From Motiliproteus sp036961355 (lineage in GTDB: Bacteria; Pseudomonadota; Gammaproteobacteria; Pseudomonadales; Balneatricaceae): DNA of 64,000 nt. Location: contig JBALVL010000003.1 of assembly GCA_036961355.1 (NCBI GenBank), positions 62,001 through 126,000 on the forward strand. Direction: 5' to 3'. Made by a program: the position numbers and the translations under genes. Below are positions 1-9,396 of this stretch, piece by piece. Each line of letters begins with the position of its first letter. Positions within the stretch are counted from its first letter, which is position 1. The notes beneath the pieces are model-generated. The model was not told the DNA's origin. It ran no database searches and was given only the letters and a program-made list of their open reading frames with translations.

Positions 1-990
1 CATCACTAAGGCGTAGCTGATCTTATCAAAGGTCTTAAACACCATAACCAGACCCGCGCGTTCGGAAGGCAGTTCAAGTTGCTCCTTGGTTACCGGATCA
101 ACTATCACCTCACCTTTCTTGTAGACATAAAAGACGTTACCAACTTTCAACCCTTCGCGCAGACCGCGGTTAATCGCAACCACATCAAACTGGCCAATCT
201 TGTCGACACCACGCAGTACCGACATAATTTGTCCCTTCACCGGCTCATCGGTGGCCGACGGGTAGAACACCGACTCAATCTTACCTTCAGGGGTTGGCAA
301 CACCCGATCCAGTACCCGAACCTCTTGTGAGGTCTTCTTCAGCTTTAGAGTCAAGATCTCGTCGTTGGTCGCCAGCAGGTAGCCACTACCGATACTCTGT
401 GATTCAAAGCCCAGCTCTTCACCGGTTTCGGGGTCGACATAACTGCGCGATGGGCGGTAGATACCAAAGAACTGCTGCCCTGCTGCTTCGTCGAGCAATT
501 TGCCACGAGCGTAAACCCGATCACCGGCACCGGAGACGATCCGTTCGTTGACCCCTGCGACAACGTAAGGCGCCTGTTCCAACGCCTCTTTATCCATGAT
601 CAGGTTATCGGACAGGAAGCTTTTAATATCCTGCAGCGGAATGGCCGGGATCGCTTGCGCTAGCGGCTTACGACGGATTTCAGGCGACAGTTTGCGAGGT
701 CCCCGCTTGAGTCGCAGCTGCGGCTGACCATTGACGTACACCAGATAGATGGTATCGCCGGGGTAGATCAGATGGGGGTTATCGATCTGTGGATTAACAC
801 TCCAGACCTTGGGCCAGAGCCAGGGGCTCTTTAGAAACTTCTCCGTGATATCCCACAGGGTATCGCCTTTGACTACCAGATACTGATCTGGATGATCTTC
901 AGCTAATTCGATCACGTCCGCCCGGACGCTGGTGATACTAAGTGAGCCAACCAACAGAGTTGCAGCGATAGCAAACAACAGCTTTCTCAT
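1..990 (-). CDS. LysM-domain envelope protein (3' end outside window)
   Basis: The frame is open on the minus strand from ATG at 990 to the window edge, giving 330 codons without a stop. Residues 1-24 form a signal peptide (basic start, hydrophobic core, cleavage near SVRA/D). A LysM domain follows at about 35-82, recognisable by VKGDTLWDI, the WP..W...NP pattern and IYPGDTIYL. The remaining ~250 residues lack a domain I can name. Proteins of this shape are commonly encoded back-to-back with def in gammaproteobacteria, as here, and are thought to bind peptidoglycan outside the inner membrane. GGGATTT just before the ATG gives an acceptable ribosome site. Only a short C-terminal part is probably missing, judged from relatives of about 340 residues. 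Confidence 0.85.
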   Translation of the reverse strand, partial: MRKLLFAIAATLLVGSLSITSVRADVIELAEDHPDQYLVVKGDTLWDITEKFLKSPWLWPKVWSVNPQIDNPHLIYPGDTIYLVYVNGQPQLRLKRGPRKLSPEIRRKPLAQAIPAIPLQDIKSFLSDNLIMDKEALEQAPYVVAGVNERIVSGAGDRVYARGKLLDEAAGQQFFGIYRPSRSYVDPETGEELGFESQSIGSGYLLATNDEILTLKLKKTSQEVRVLDRVLPTPEGKIESVFYPSATDEPVKGQIMSVLRGVDKIGQFDVVAINRGLREGLKVGNVFYVYKKGEVIVDPVTKEQLELPSERAGLVMVFKTFDKISYALVM

Positions 991-1027
991 GGTAAATCCC
1001 TTTTTGCATATGCAGGCGTTATAAATT

Positions 1028-1131
1028 GTCTGATTCAAACAACCGTCTGTTCTAAACAACATCCAATTTAAATAATTGTCTGTACCAAACAACTATCTAT
1101 CTATTGCAGATAACGATCTATTACTAACAAC
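1028..1131. repeat. degenerate 17-bp tandem repeat, about six units
   Basis: Three units share GTCTGNNNNAAACAAC (1028-1043, 1045-1060, 1078-1093). More diverged units lie at 1061-1077, 1099-1114 (ATCTATTGCAGATAAC) and 1116-1131 (ATCTATTACTAACAAC). Spacing is 16-21 bp, mostly 17. The array fills much of the 302-bp gap between the divergent LysM and def genes, which must also contain both promoters. No other gene is visible in this gap. Confidence 0.7.
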
Positions 1132-1292
1132 GTTAGCTATCGGCCGAAATTGAACCGACTACAGGCCGCTAACCGCCTGTATAACCCCGTATTCTTGCTA
1201 TGGAATGTGCAGAAGTAAACAGTATAATAGCCATTACGCCTTAAACGGCCCCCATTCGCATGCTTTATTAGCTACTAACCTGTTGTTTTATT

Positions 1293-1805
1293 ATGCCTTT
1301 ATTAAACATTCTTGAGTTCCCTGATCCCCGTCTTCGTACCAAGGCAAAACCGGTCTGTGACTTTAATGACCGTCTGCAGCAGTTAATCGACGATATGTTT
1401 GAAACTATGTACGAGGCCCCCGGGATCGGATTGGCAGCCAGCCAGGTCAATGTCCACCAACAATTGGTGGTGATCGATATCAGCGACGATCGCAGCGAAC
1501 CTCTCGTGTTGATCAACCCATCATTTGAAGTACTCGACGGTGAGATGGAGCAATCACAAGAGGGTTGCCTGTCGGTACCCGACTATTACGGAGATGTTGA
1601 ACGCTCCAACCATATCCTACTCAAAGCGCTCGATCGCAACGGTGAAGCGTTCGAACTCGAAGCCACTGAGTTACTGGCCGTCTGTATCCAGCACGAGCTG
1701 GACCACCTGCAGGGTAAATTATTTGTCGATTATATATCACCGCTCAAGCGCAACAGAATCCGTTCCAAGCTGGAAAAGAAACACCGCCAGCAACAGCAGG
1801 GCTGA
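1293..1805 (+). CDS. def: peptide deformylase
   Basis: This enzyme removes the formyl group from the N-terminal methionine of new proteins in the cytoplasm. The 170-residue length is normal. All three family motifs are present: GIGLAASQ at 44-51, EGCLSVP at 90-96 with metal-ligand Cys92, and HELDH at 134-138 supplying two metal-binding histidines and the catalytic glutamate. The gene begins the def-fmt-rsmB-trkA series, a conserved order in gammaproteobacteria. It is separated from fmt by 82 bp and probably shares its transcript. The ATG at 1293 matches the usual N-terminus of the family. Confidence 0.97.
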   Translation: MPLLNILEFPDPRLRTKAKPVCDFNDRLQQLIDDMFETMYEAPGIGLAASQVNVHQQLVVIDISDDRSEPLVLINPSFEVLDGEMEQSQEGCLSVPDYYGDVERSNHILLKALDRNGEAFELEATELLAVCIQHELDHLQGKLFVDYISPLKRNRIRSKLEKKHRQQQQG

Positions 1806-1887
1806 TCGCGCTTCGGCGCTATCCCCGTATTAATCTTCACCCGTTCAGAACCCGGCTGTCGGGCCTGAGCAGAGATAAGGCCCCACC

Positions 1888-2853
1888 ATGCCCCAGCCGC
1901 TGCGTATCGTATTTGCCGGTACCCCCCAGTTTGCCGCCGCCAGTCTCGAAGCCCTGATCAATAGCCGCCATCAGGTGGTTTCCGTCTATACCCAACCGGA
2001 CCGTCCCTCGGGCCGCGGTCGCAAGCTGACCCCCAGTCCGGTCAAGCAACTGGCGCAGCAAACCGGTATCACGGTATGCCAGCCACTAAGTCTCAAGTCA
2101 GACCAAGAGCAACAGATTCTCGAACGCTACGATGCTGACCTGATGGTAGTGGTGGCCTACGGCTTGCTGCTGCCCAAGGCGATACTCGATACACCTCGGT
2201 TGGGTTGCATCAACGTTCACGCCTCACTACTGCCACGCTGGCGGGGTGCGGCCCCAATCCATCGCGCCCTGATCGCGGGCGACACCGAGACCGGCATCAC
2301 CATTATGCAGATGGATGAAGGGCTGGATACTGGCGATATGCTGCATATCCTGCGCTGCGATATCGCCGATGATGATACCAGCGCCGAACTGCACGACCGT
2401 CTGGCCGGGCTCGGTGCCTCCGCACTTCTGGATGCGCTCGAGGCAATTACCGAGGGCAACGTGCAGCCGCAAGCACAGGACCATCAGCAAGCCTGCTACG
2501 CCCACAAACTGGTTAAAGCTGAAGGCGAACTGGACTGGGGCCGCAGCGCCACCGACCTCGACCGAAAAATACGCGGACTCAACCCCGCACCTGTAGCATT
2601 CAGTAACCTCAATGGCGAGCGGGTACGGATCTGGGACAGTTGTACCGGGGATGAATCAAGCATGGATTATCGGCCGGGTGAACTAATCGCCGCCGACAAG
2701 GAGGGGCTAAAAGTGGCCACCGGTAGCGGCACGCTGATCATTACCCAGATGCAGTTACCCAATAAAAAACAGCAGCCTGTCAGCGATCTACTCAACGCTC
2801 GTCAGGACCTGTTTCGCGCCGGTAACCGATTCGAGGCGAGCGACAACCGATGA
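1888..2853 (+). CDS. fmt: methionyl-tRNA formyltransferase
   Basis: It formylates initiator Met-tRNA using 10-formyl-tetrahydrofolate, the step that deformylase later reverses. The 321 residues comprise the N-terminal formyltransferase fold (1-~205) and the C-terminal tRNA-binding OB-like domain. The catalytic triad is visible as Asn109 and His111 in NVHASLLPRWRG and Asp147 in GLDTGD. The stop codon overlaps the next start (ATGA at 2850-2853), indicating translational coupling with rsmB. Confidence 0.97.
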   Translation: MPQPLRIVFAGTPQFAAASLEALINSRHQVVSVYTQPDRPSGRGRKLTPSPVKQLAQQTGITVCQPLSLKSDQEQQILERYDADLMVVVAYGLLLPKAILDTPRLGCINVHASLLPRWRGAAPIHRALIAGDTETGITIMQMDEGLDTGDMLHILRCDIADDDTSAELHDRLAGLGASALLDALEAITEGNVQPQAQDHQQACYAHKLVKAEGELDWGRSATDLDRKIRGLNPAPVAFSNLNGERVRIWDSCTGDESSMDYRPGELIAADKEGLKVATGSGTLIITQMQLPNKKQQPVSDLLNARQDLFRAGNRFEASDNR

Positions 2854-4148
2854 GTGTTCGTCTACAAGCCGCACGCACCCTGGCTACCATTCTCAAGCAC
2901 GAAGGGTCGCTGGCATCGGCACTGCCCCATCAACTCGAAGACCTCGATGCAAGCGAGCACCCGCTTATGCGCGAGCTCTGTTATGGCACGATGCGCTTTT
3001 ACCCGCGATTACAATTGATCGCCGCCGAGCTGATGCCAAAATCGCTCAAGCGGAAGGATCAGGATATCCAGGCACTGATTCTGCTGGGGCTGTACCAACT
3101 GGGCTACACCCGGATTCCACCGCATGCGGCGATCAGCGAAACGGTAACGGTCACCGCCAAACTGAAAAAGCCCTGGGCTAAAGCACTGATCAACGGCGTA
3201 CTGCGCAACTTCCAACGCTCACAAGCCGAGCTGGAGAAGCAGCTGCAATCACGGCCCGAGTACCAATATGCCCATCCGGCCTGGTTCATTGGTAAGCTGA
3301 AGAAATCCTGGCCCGAGCAGGCCGAGCAGGTGTTGACACACAACAACCAGCAAGCACCGATGACGCTGCGGGTTAACCGCCGCAAGAGCGATCGTACCCA
3401 ATACGCCGCGCAACTCGAACAGGCCGGTATCGAGTTCAGCCTATGTCAGTTCTCAACCGATGGCATCACCCTCAATGCGGCGGCCGATGTCCATCAACTA
3501 CCCGGCTTTGATCAGGGCTTTGCCAGTGTTCAGGACGAAGCGGCACAGTTGGCTGCCACCCTGTTAGCACCGCAGCCGGGTGAGCGGATCCTCGATGCCT
3601 GCGCCGCACCCGGCGGTAAAACCTGCCACCTGCTCGAACTACAGCCCCAACTGGCACAGTGCCTGGCACTGGATATCAGCGATCGTCGGTTACAACGGGT
3701 GCAACAGAACCTGGATCGATTAGAGCTCGACTGTCAGCTACTGGCGGCCAATGCTGCCAGCCCGGACTGGTGGGACGGACAACCATTCGACCGTATTCTG
3801 CTCGATGCACCCTGCTCGGCCACCGGCGTGATCCGCCGAAACCCCGATGTTAAATTCCTGCGCCAGCCCGAAGAGATCGATACGCTGGCGCAACTGCAAG
3901 GTCAGATTCTTACCAACCTGTGGTCGATGTTGAAACCGAGCGGCACGCTTGTTTACGCTACCTGTTCGGTGTTGCCACAAGAGAACGAGCGGGTCATATC
4001 AGCCTTTATCGACCAACAGAGCGACGCCCATGAGCAACCGATAAATGCCGATTGGGGTCTGCAACGCCCGGCCGGAAGACAGCTGTTTCCTCAGCCCGGC
4101 GGCCATGACGGCTTCTATTACGCAGTACTTCATAAGGACGGTGTTTAA
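2850..4148 (+). CDS. rsmB: 16S rRNA m5C967 methyltransferase
   Basis: It methylates C967 of 16S rRNA using SAM. The 432 residues carry an N-terminal NusB-like RNA-binding domain (about 1-140) and a C-terminal SAM-dependent RNA m5C methyltransferase domain. Visible motifs are the SAM loop CAAPGGKTCHL, the motif LLDAPCSATGV with its conserved Cys, and the catalytic-Cys motif YATCSVLPQEN. The start overlaps the fmt stop by 4 nt, and trkA begins 3 nt after its stop, so all three are probably cotranscribed. Confidence 0.96.
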   Translation: MSVRLQAARTLATILKHEGSLASALPHQLEDLDASEHPLMRELCYGTMRFYPRLQLIAAELMPKSLKRKDQDIQALILLGLYQLGYTRIPPHAAISETVTVTAKLKKPWAKALINGVLRNFQRSQAELEKQLQSRPEYQYAHPAWFIGKLKKSWPEQAEQVLTHNNQQAPMTLRVNRRKSDRTQYAAQLEQAGIEFSLCQFSTDGITLNAAADVHQLPGFDQGFASVQDEAAQLAATLLAPQPGERILDACAAPGGKTCHLLELQPQLAQCLALDISDRRLQRVQQNLDRLELDCQLLAANAASPDWWDGQPFDRILLDAPCSATGVIRRNPDVKFLRQPEEIDTLAQLQGQILTNLWSMLKPSGTLVYATCSVLPQENERVISAFIDQQSDAHEQPINADWGLQRPAGRQLFPQPGGHDGFYYAVLHKDGV

Positions 4149-4151
4149 CCG

Positions 4152-5528
4152 ATGAAGATCATTATTCTGGGAGCCGGACAGGTCGGCGCCACGCTGGCCG
4201 AGAACCTCGCCAACGAAGCCAACGACATCACCATCATCGATACCGACGGTGCCCGGCTGCGTGAGCTGCAGGACCGACTTGATATCCGCACTCTGGAAGG
4301 TGAAGGTGCCTCTCCCAAGATTCTGGAGCAAGCCGGTGGTGAAGATGCCGACATGCTGATCGCGGTCACCAACTCGGACACCGTCAACATGGTAGCCTGT
4401 CAGGTAGCCCACTCGATCTTCCATACACCGACGCGAATTGGCCGAATTCGAGGCCATGATTTTCTGTCCGAGAAGAAGCGACTGTTTTCGGAGAAAGCGA
4501 TTCCGATCAACGTACTGATCAGCCCCGAACAGCTAGTGACCCGCCACATTAAGCGCCTGATCGAACACCCCGGCGCGTTGCAAGTACTCGATTTTGCCGA
4601 CGGTATAGCCCAGCTGGTTGCAGTTAAAGCCTTCCACGGTGGACCACTGGTCGGCCACGAGATCTCCTTCCTGCGTTCGCATATGCCCAACGTTGATACC
4701 CGGGTGGCGGCGATCTTCCGTCGTGGCAGTCCGATCATTCCGCAAGGTGACACCATTATCGAAGCCGACGATGAGGTGTTCTTCATCGCGGCCAAAAAAG
4801 ATATCCGCTCGGTAATGAGCGAACTTCGCCGACTCGATAACCCCTACAAACGGATCATCATCGCCGGCGGCGGCAACATCGGTTCCAACCTGGCACTCGA
4901 GCTTGAAAAGGATTATCAGGTTAAAATTATCGAGCGCAACATCAATCGTTGCAACACCCTGGCGAACCAACTCGACCGTACGATCGTGTTGCAGGGCAGT
5001 GCTTCCGATCAGGAGCTGTTGCTCGAGGAAAACATCGAAGGCACCGATGTCTTTTGTGCCCTCACCAACGATGACGAAGCCAATATTATGGCCTCGATGC
5101 TGGCCAAACGATTGGGTTGCCGTACGGTGATGACACTGATCAACAACCCCGCCTACGTCGATCTGGTGCAGGGTGGCGTGATCGATATTGCGATTTCGCC
5201 CCAGCAGGCGACTATCGGCAGCCTGCTTACTCATGTGAGGCGTGGCGACGTAGTCAGCGTTCACTCCCTTCGTCGTGGTGCAGCCGAAGCCATGGAAGCG
5301 ATCGCCCACGGTGACGCCCGTAGCTCGAAAGTGGTTGGCCGGATGATCGAGGATATCGACCTGCCACCCGGCACCACCATCGGTGCCATCGTCCGTAACG
5401 ACGAGGTACTGATGGCGCACGACGATGTGGTAGTACAGAACGGTGACCATGTGATTCTGTTCCTGGTCGATAAGCGACGCATTGCCGATGTCGAACGGTT
5501 GTTCCAGGTCGGACTGGCCTTCTTCTAG
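4152..5528 (+). CDS. trkA: Trk potassium-uptake regulatory protein TrkA
   Basis: This peripheral cytoplasmic NAD-binding subunit gates the TrkH potassium channel. The 458 residues form two tandem RCK modules. Each starts with a Rossmann dinucleotide loop: GAGQVG near residue 7 and GGGNIG near residue 239. Each is followed by a TrkA-C type ligand domain. The start lies 3 nt after the rsmB stop, and trkH follows 86 nt downstream, so channel and regulator are adjacent. The coding strand also leaves a 305-codon antisense frame open, which is a shadow and not a gene. Confidence 0.96.
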   Translation: MKIIILGAGQVGATLAENLANEANDITIIDTDGARLRELQDRLDIRTLEGEGASPKILEQAGGEDADMLIAVTNSDTVNMVACQVAHSIFHTPTRIGRIRGHDFLSEKKRLFSEKAIPINVLISPEQLVTRHIKRLIEHPGALQVLDFADGIAQLVAVKAFHGGPLVGHEISFLRSHMPNVDTRVAAIFRRGSPIIPQGDTIIEADDEVFFIAAKKDIRSVMSELRRLDNPYKRIIIAGGGNIGSNLALELEKDYQVKIIERNINRCNTLANQLDRTIVLQGSASDQELLLEENIEGTDVFCALTNDDEANIMASMLAKRLGCRTVMTLINNPAYVDLVQGGVIDIAISPQQATIGSLLTHVRRGDVVSVHSLRRGAAEAMEAIAHGDARSSKVVGRMIEDIDLPPGTTIGAIVRNDEVLMAHDDVVVQNGDHVILFLVDKRRIADVERLFQVGLAFF

Positions 5529-5614
5529 CCAAGCGACGGCAAGTAGCCAAACCGAAAAAAACGTTCGATCCTAGATTGAGCATGTTGGTAGATTAGCTAA
5601 AGGTCCTCACGCTC

Positions 5615-7063
5615 ATGCACTTTCGCGTCATACTTCGCATTCTCGGCATTTTGATGATGCTGTTCAGTTTCAGCATGTTGCCCCCTGTTGCGGTCTCATT
5701 GATCTTCGATGACGGCTCATCGATTCCGTTCCTGATCGCCTTTGCTATCACCATCATTACTGGTTTTTTTACCTGGATTCCGTTCTACCGAGTGCGACAG
5801 GATCTGCGTACCCGCGACGGTTTTCTGATCACCGTGTTGTTCTGGACGGTACTGGCGTTGTTCGGCTCTATCCCTCTGATGCTGGCTGCCGAACCCAATT
5901 TGAGCGTGGTCGACGCCGTATTCGAGTCCTTGTCGGGGCTGACCACCACCGGGGCCACCGTGATCACCGGCATCGATCATCTACCAGAATCCATCTTGTG
6001 GTACCGCCAACAGCTGCAGTGGTTTGGTGGCATGGGCATCATCGTCTTGGCCGTCGCCATCCTACCGATGCTCGGCATTGGTGGCATGCAGTTGTATAGG
6101 GCCGAGACACCTGGGCCGGTTAAGGATTCCAAACTGACACCACGGATCACCGAGACCGCCAAAGCACTGTGGTATATCTACCTATCGCTGACCATCGCCT
6201 GCGCGCTAGGTTATTGGCTGGCGGGGATGAGCGCCTTCGATGCCATCTGCCATAGCTTCTCGACGGTTGCAATCGGCGGGTTCTCGACCCACGATGCCAG
6301 TATCGGCTACTTTGACAATCCAATGATTGAGGCGATCGCGATCTTCTTCATGGTGATCTCAGCGATCAATTTTGCTCTGCATTTCAGCGCTTGGAAGCAT
6401 AAATCGCTACGCCACTACTGGTCAGATCCCGAGCTTCGCTTCTACCTGAGCATTCTGATCGGCATCACCTTTTTCTGCACTATCGTGCTGCAGATAACCG
6501 GCACGCTGGAGGGGCTCAGCGCCTTCCGTAACGCTATCTTTGAGGTGGTTTCAATCGCGACAACCACCGGGTTCGCCACCGCTGACTTTTCCACCTGGCC
6601 GGCGATGTTACCCTTTTTACTGTTTATCGCCGCGTTTGCAGGTGGCTGTGCCGGCTCTACCGGCGGTGGCATGAAAGTGATCCGTATTCTGATCATCCTC
6701 AAACAGGGGATGCGTGAAGTGACCCGCCTGCTCCACCCCAGCGCGGTCATCCCGATCAAGCTGGGCAACCGAGCGATCCCGGATCGGGTTGCCGAAGCGG
6801 TTTGGGGCTTTTTCTCAGTCTACCTAATCGTCTTTGTGATCATGCTGATCGCCCTGCTGGCAACCGGCCTTGATCAGGTCACCGCCTGGACTGCGGTGGG
6901 TGCAACACTCAACAACTTAGGGCCCGGGCTCGGTGACGTTGCTGCCAATTACGGTGACCTCAGCGATACCGCCAAGTGGATCCTCTGCTTCTCCATGTTA
7001 CTGGGGCGATTGGAAGTGTTCACCTTGCTTGTACTGTTTACTCCGGCCTTTTGGCGCCGCTAG
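5615..7063 (+). CDS. trkH: Trk potassium-uptake channel subunit TrkH
   Basis: Inner-membrane potassium translocation protein, 482 residues, strongly hydrophobic throughout with about ten transmembrane segments and four P-loop repeats. Selectivity-filter sequences are visible: SGLTTTGATV near residue 108, STVAIGGFST near 219, ATTTGFATA near 313 and NNLGPGLG near 436. The GGMGI and GGCAGSTGGGMK segments are also typical of the family. It follows trkA with a short gap and probably forms the functional TrkAH complex with it. Confidence 0.96.
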   Translation: MHFRVILRILGILMMLFSFSMLPPVAVSLIFDDGSSIPFLIAFAITIITGFFTWIPFYRVRQDLRTRDGFLITVLFWTVLALFGSIPLMLAAEPNLSVVDAVFESLSGLTTTGATVITGIDHLPESILWYRQQLQWFGGMGIIVLAVAILPMLGIGGMQLYRAETPGPVKDSKLTPRITETAKALWYIYLSLTIACALGYWLAGMSAFDAICHSFSTVAIGGFSTHDASIGYFDNPMIEAIAIFFMVISAINFALHFSAWKHKSLRHYWSDPELRFYLSILIGITFFCTIVLQITGTLEGLSAFRNAIFEVVSIATTTGFATADFSTWPAMLPFLLFIAAFAGGCAGSTGGGMKVIRILIILKQGMREVTRLLHPSAVIPIKLGNRAIPDRVAEAVWGFFSVYLIVFVIMLIALLATGLDQVTAWTAVGATLNNLGPGLGDVAANYGDLSDTAKWILCFSMLLGRLEVFTLLVLFTPAFWRR

Positions 7064-7119
7064 CGCGCTGTGATAGCCCGCTATGGATAGCCCCACCGAA
7101 AGCCTCAATCGGAATCGCC

Positions 7120-7596
7120 ATGACACCTGCCATCGACTGCGCCAAGAAAGCCAAAATTCGCTACCAGACACACAGTTACGAGCACGACGCCAATGCCGCA
7201 TCTTACGGCGAGGAAGCGGCCACGGCCCTGAAAATCGCTGCCGAGCGCGTGTTTAAAACACTGTTGGTCAGCCTGGATGGCAATCCCAAACAACTTGCCG
7301 TAGCGGTAGTGCCGGTCTCCGGCAGCCTCGATCTGAAAGCGATAGGGTCTGTGTTGGGCTGTAAGAAAGTGGTGATGGCCGACCCGCAAGAAGCGCAGCG
7401 AGCCACCGGCTACCTGCTTGGCGGGATCAGCCCGCTGGGGCAGAAAAAACGGTTACCGCTGATACTCGACCAGAGTGCTGATGCCTTTGATACACTGTTT
7501 GTCAGCGGCGGAAAACGCGGCCTTGAGATCGAACTCAATCCTGCTGATCTGCTAAAACTCACCAGTGGTCGTTATGGAGATATCGGACGTGACTAA
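7120..7596 (+). CDS. ybaK: Cys-tRNA(Pro) deacylase, YbaK family
   Basis: A cytoplasmic editing enzyme that hydrolyses Cys-tRNA(Pro) formed by misacylation. The 158-residue protein is a single YbaK/ProX-like domain, with the family features FKTLLVSLDG near the N-terminal third, AVVPVSGSLDLKA, the conserved lysine in GCKKV, and GYLLGGISPLGQKKRLP. I chose ATG 7120 because the frame upstream runs back into trkH and because the protein then begins as relatives do (MTPAIDCAKKAKI). A methyltransferase gene overlaps its end. Confidence 0.92.
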   Translation: MTPAIDCAKKAKIRYQTHSYEHDANAASYGEEAATALKIAAERVFKTLLVSLDGNPKQLAVAVVPVSGSLDLKAIGSVLGCKKVVMADPQEAQRATGYLLGGISPLGQKKRLPLILDQSADAFDTLFVSGGKRGLEIELNPADLLKLTSGRYGDIGRD

Positions 7597-8206
7597 TTCT
7601 ACCAAGACCCATGCACCCCTTGCAGGCGATAACCCCAAGCAACACAAATGGAACCAACGTTATCAACAGGCCACATCGGCCAACGCACCGGCGCAGGTAT
7701 TGAGTGATAACACACACCTGTTTCCGCGCCATGGCGAGGCACTAGATCTTGCCTGCGGTCTGGGTGGCAATGCACTGCTGTTAGCCCACTCCGGCCTCAC
7801 CACGCAGGCTTGGGATATTTCCGATGTGGCTATCGCCAAGTTACAGTTATTGGCTGATCAGCAACAACTGCCTCTCCAACCTCGCTGCATCGATCTTCAA
7901 CAACAACCGCTACCGGCCTCAGCGTTCGATCTCATCAGTGTTAGCGGCTTTCTCGACCGAGCATTGTGCGCTTCGATCTGTGCCGCACTCAAGCCTAATG
8001 GCATGCTGTTCTATCAAACCCACACTCTAGCAAAAGCCATCGATGCCCGAGGCCCCAGCAGCCCTGAATTTCTTCTCCAAAGCGGCGAATTGCTGTCGCT
8101 ATTTGCTGAGTTAACACCCGTGGTATACCGCGAGGAGCGTGATTGCGGTGACCTGCAAAATGGTCTGCGTAACCAGGCTTACTTGGTCGCGCGAAAGACA
8201 GCCTGA
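7589..8206 (+). CDS. small SAM-dependent methyltransferase
   Basis: A class I methyltransferase of unknown substrate. The SAM loop is LDLACGLGGNALLLA, followed by a typical acidic second strand (WDISD) and a SVSGFLDR motif in place of the usual post-motif. The protein resembles TehB-like and UbiE-type domains without clear assignment. The start is uncertain. GTG at 7589 has GGAG nine bases upstream and overlaps the ybaK stop. ATG at 7574 in the same frame is the alternative and would add five residues. The overlap suggests translational coupling with ybaK. Confidence 0.82.
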   Translation: MTNSTKTHAPLAGDNPKQHKWNQRYQQATSANAPAQVLSDNTHLFPRHGEALDLACGLGGNALLLAHSGLTTQAWDISDVAIAKLQLLADQQQLPLQPRCIDLQQQPLPASAFDLISVSGFLDRALCASICAALKPNGMLFYQTHTLAKAIDARGPSSPEFLLQSGELLSLFAELTPVVYREERDCGDLQNGLRNQAYLVARKTA

Positions 8207-8237
8207 GAGGGGCTCTCACGCGACTCGTAATTCACAG

Positions 8238-8269
8238 ACTTACCCACAACCCCTCTCAACTTACCCACA
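8238..8269 (+). repeat. two direct copies of ACTTACCCACA upstream of glyQ
   Basis: ACTTACCCACA occurs at 8238-8248 and 8259-8269, 21 bp apart (two helical turns). TTACCCACA differs from the E. coli DnaA box TTATCCACA at one base. Whether DnaA or another protein binds here cannot be judged from the sequence. Confidence 0.5.
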
Positions 8270-8326
8270 GACTTTTCCCTGCCGTCTAGGTTCCTTTTCC
8301 CTGGCCAAAATCTGACCCGCTTGATG

Positions 8327-8332
8327 TATAAT
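8327..8332 (+). promoter_or_regulatory. probable -10 element of the glyQS promoter
   Basis: A perfect TATAAT lies 113 bp before the chosen glyQ start. The corresponding -35 region (around 8304-8309) does not match the consensus, so the promoter may be weak or activator-dependent. Confidence 0.5.
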
Positions 8333-8445
8333 CCCCCGCTTGAATCGAAGGGCACAGTTTCGCACCTTGGACATGACGACCGAATCGTCGTTCAATGCCG
8401 CTAAAACAGCCCCTAAGCCTTGAACCCACTAAATGGTACGCAAAC

Positions 8446-9396
8446 GTGAGTGAACCAATTAAAGCCGACGTCAGCACCTTTCAGGGACTGATCCTGGCGC
8501 TGCAGCAGTATTGGGCAGCACAGGGTTGTGTTCTGGTACAACCTCTTGATATGGAGGTTGGTGCCGGCACCTTCCACCCCGCCACCACGCTGCGTGCTGT
8601 CGGTCCAGAAAACTGGAACGCGGCCTATGTTCAGCCTTGTCGCCGTCCTACCGACGGCCGCTACGGTGAGAACCCTAACCGTTTGCAACATTACTACCAG
8701 TTTCAGGTGGTGATGAAGCCATCGCCGGACAACATACAAGAGCTCTACCTCGATTCGCTGCGCATGCTCGGTATCGATCCGCTGGTTCACGATATTCGTT
8801 TCGTCGAAGATAACTGGGAATCACCCACCTTGGGTGCCTGGGGTCTGGGTTGGGAGGTTTGGCTCAATGGCATGGAGGTGACTCAGTTCACCTACTTCCA
8901 GCAGGTCGGCGGCCTCGAGTGTTTCCCGGTCACCGGTGAGATCACCTACGGTCTGGAACGGATCGCCATGTACCTACAAGGTGTTGATAGCATCTACGAC
9001 TTGGTCTGGACCGATGGCCCGCAGGGCAAGGTCAGTTACGGCGATGTCTTTCACCAGAACGAAGTTGAGATGTCGACCTACAACTTTGAAGAAGCCGACG
9101 TCGAGTTCCTGTTCAGCAGCTTCGACAACTACGAAAAAGAGAGCGCTCGCCTAGTTGAAAAAGGCTTGGCACTGCCCGCTTATGAGATGGTGATGAAAGC
9201 CTCGCATGTGTTCAACCTGCTCGACGCCCGCCACGCCATCTCGGTCACCGAACGCCAGCGCTACATTTTGCGGGTACGCACGTTGACCCGCGCGGTCTGC
9301 GAAACCTATTACGAAACACGCAAAGCCAAAGGGTTCCCACTGGCCGACGAAGCGCTGCGTAACGAACTGCTTGCCGCCACCGGGGAGAACAACTGA
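8446..9396 (+). CDS. glyQ: glycyl-tRNA synthetase alpha subunit
   Basis: The catalytic subunit of the bacterial alpha2beta2 GlyRS, charging tRNA(Gly). At 316 residues it has the expected length, and its sequence follows the family closely (QQYWAAQGCVLVQPLDMEVG, RRPTDGRYGENPNRLQHYYQ, EDNWESPTLGAWGLGWEVW). The frame stays open back to ATG 8395, but the family begins about ten residues before the TFQGLI motif. GTG 8446 gives exactly that (VSEPIKADVSTFQGLI), so I prefer it, although its ribosome site is poor. The stop overlaps the glyS start (TGATG). Confidence 0.95.
   Translation: MSEPIKADVSTFQGLILALQQYWAAQGCVLVQPLDMEVGAGTFHPATTLRAVGPENWNAAYVQPCRRPTDGRYGENPNRLQHYYQFQVVMKPSPDNIQELYLDSLRMLGIDPLVHDIRFVEDNWESPTLGAWGLGWEVWLNGMEVTQFTYFQQVGGLECFPVTGEITYGLERIAMYLQGVDSIYDLVWTDGPQGKVSYGDVFHQNEVEMSTYNFEEADVEFLFSSFDNYEKESARLVEKGLALPAYEMVMKASHVFNLLDARHAISVTERQRYILRVRTLTRAVCETYYETRKAKGFPLADEALRNELLAATGENN

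Noticed and set aside
4533..5450. 305-codon minus-strand open frame opposite trkA
   Set aside because: It lies entirely within trkA, has no family resemblance and matches the codon-periodicity shadow of the real gene.
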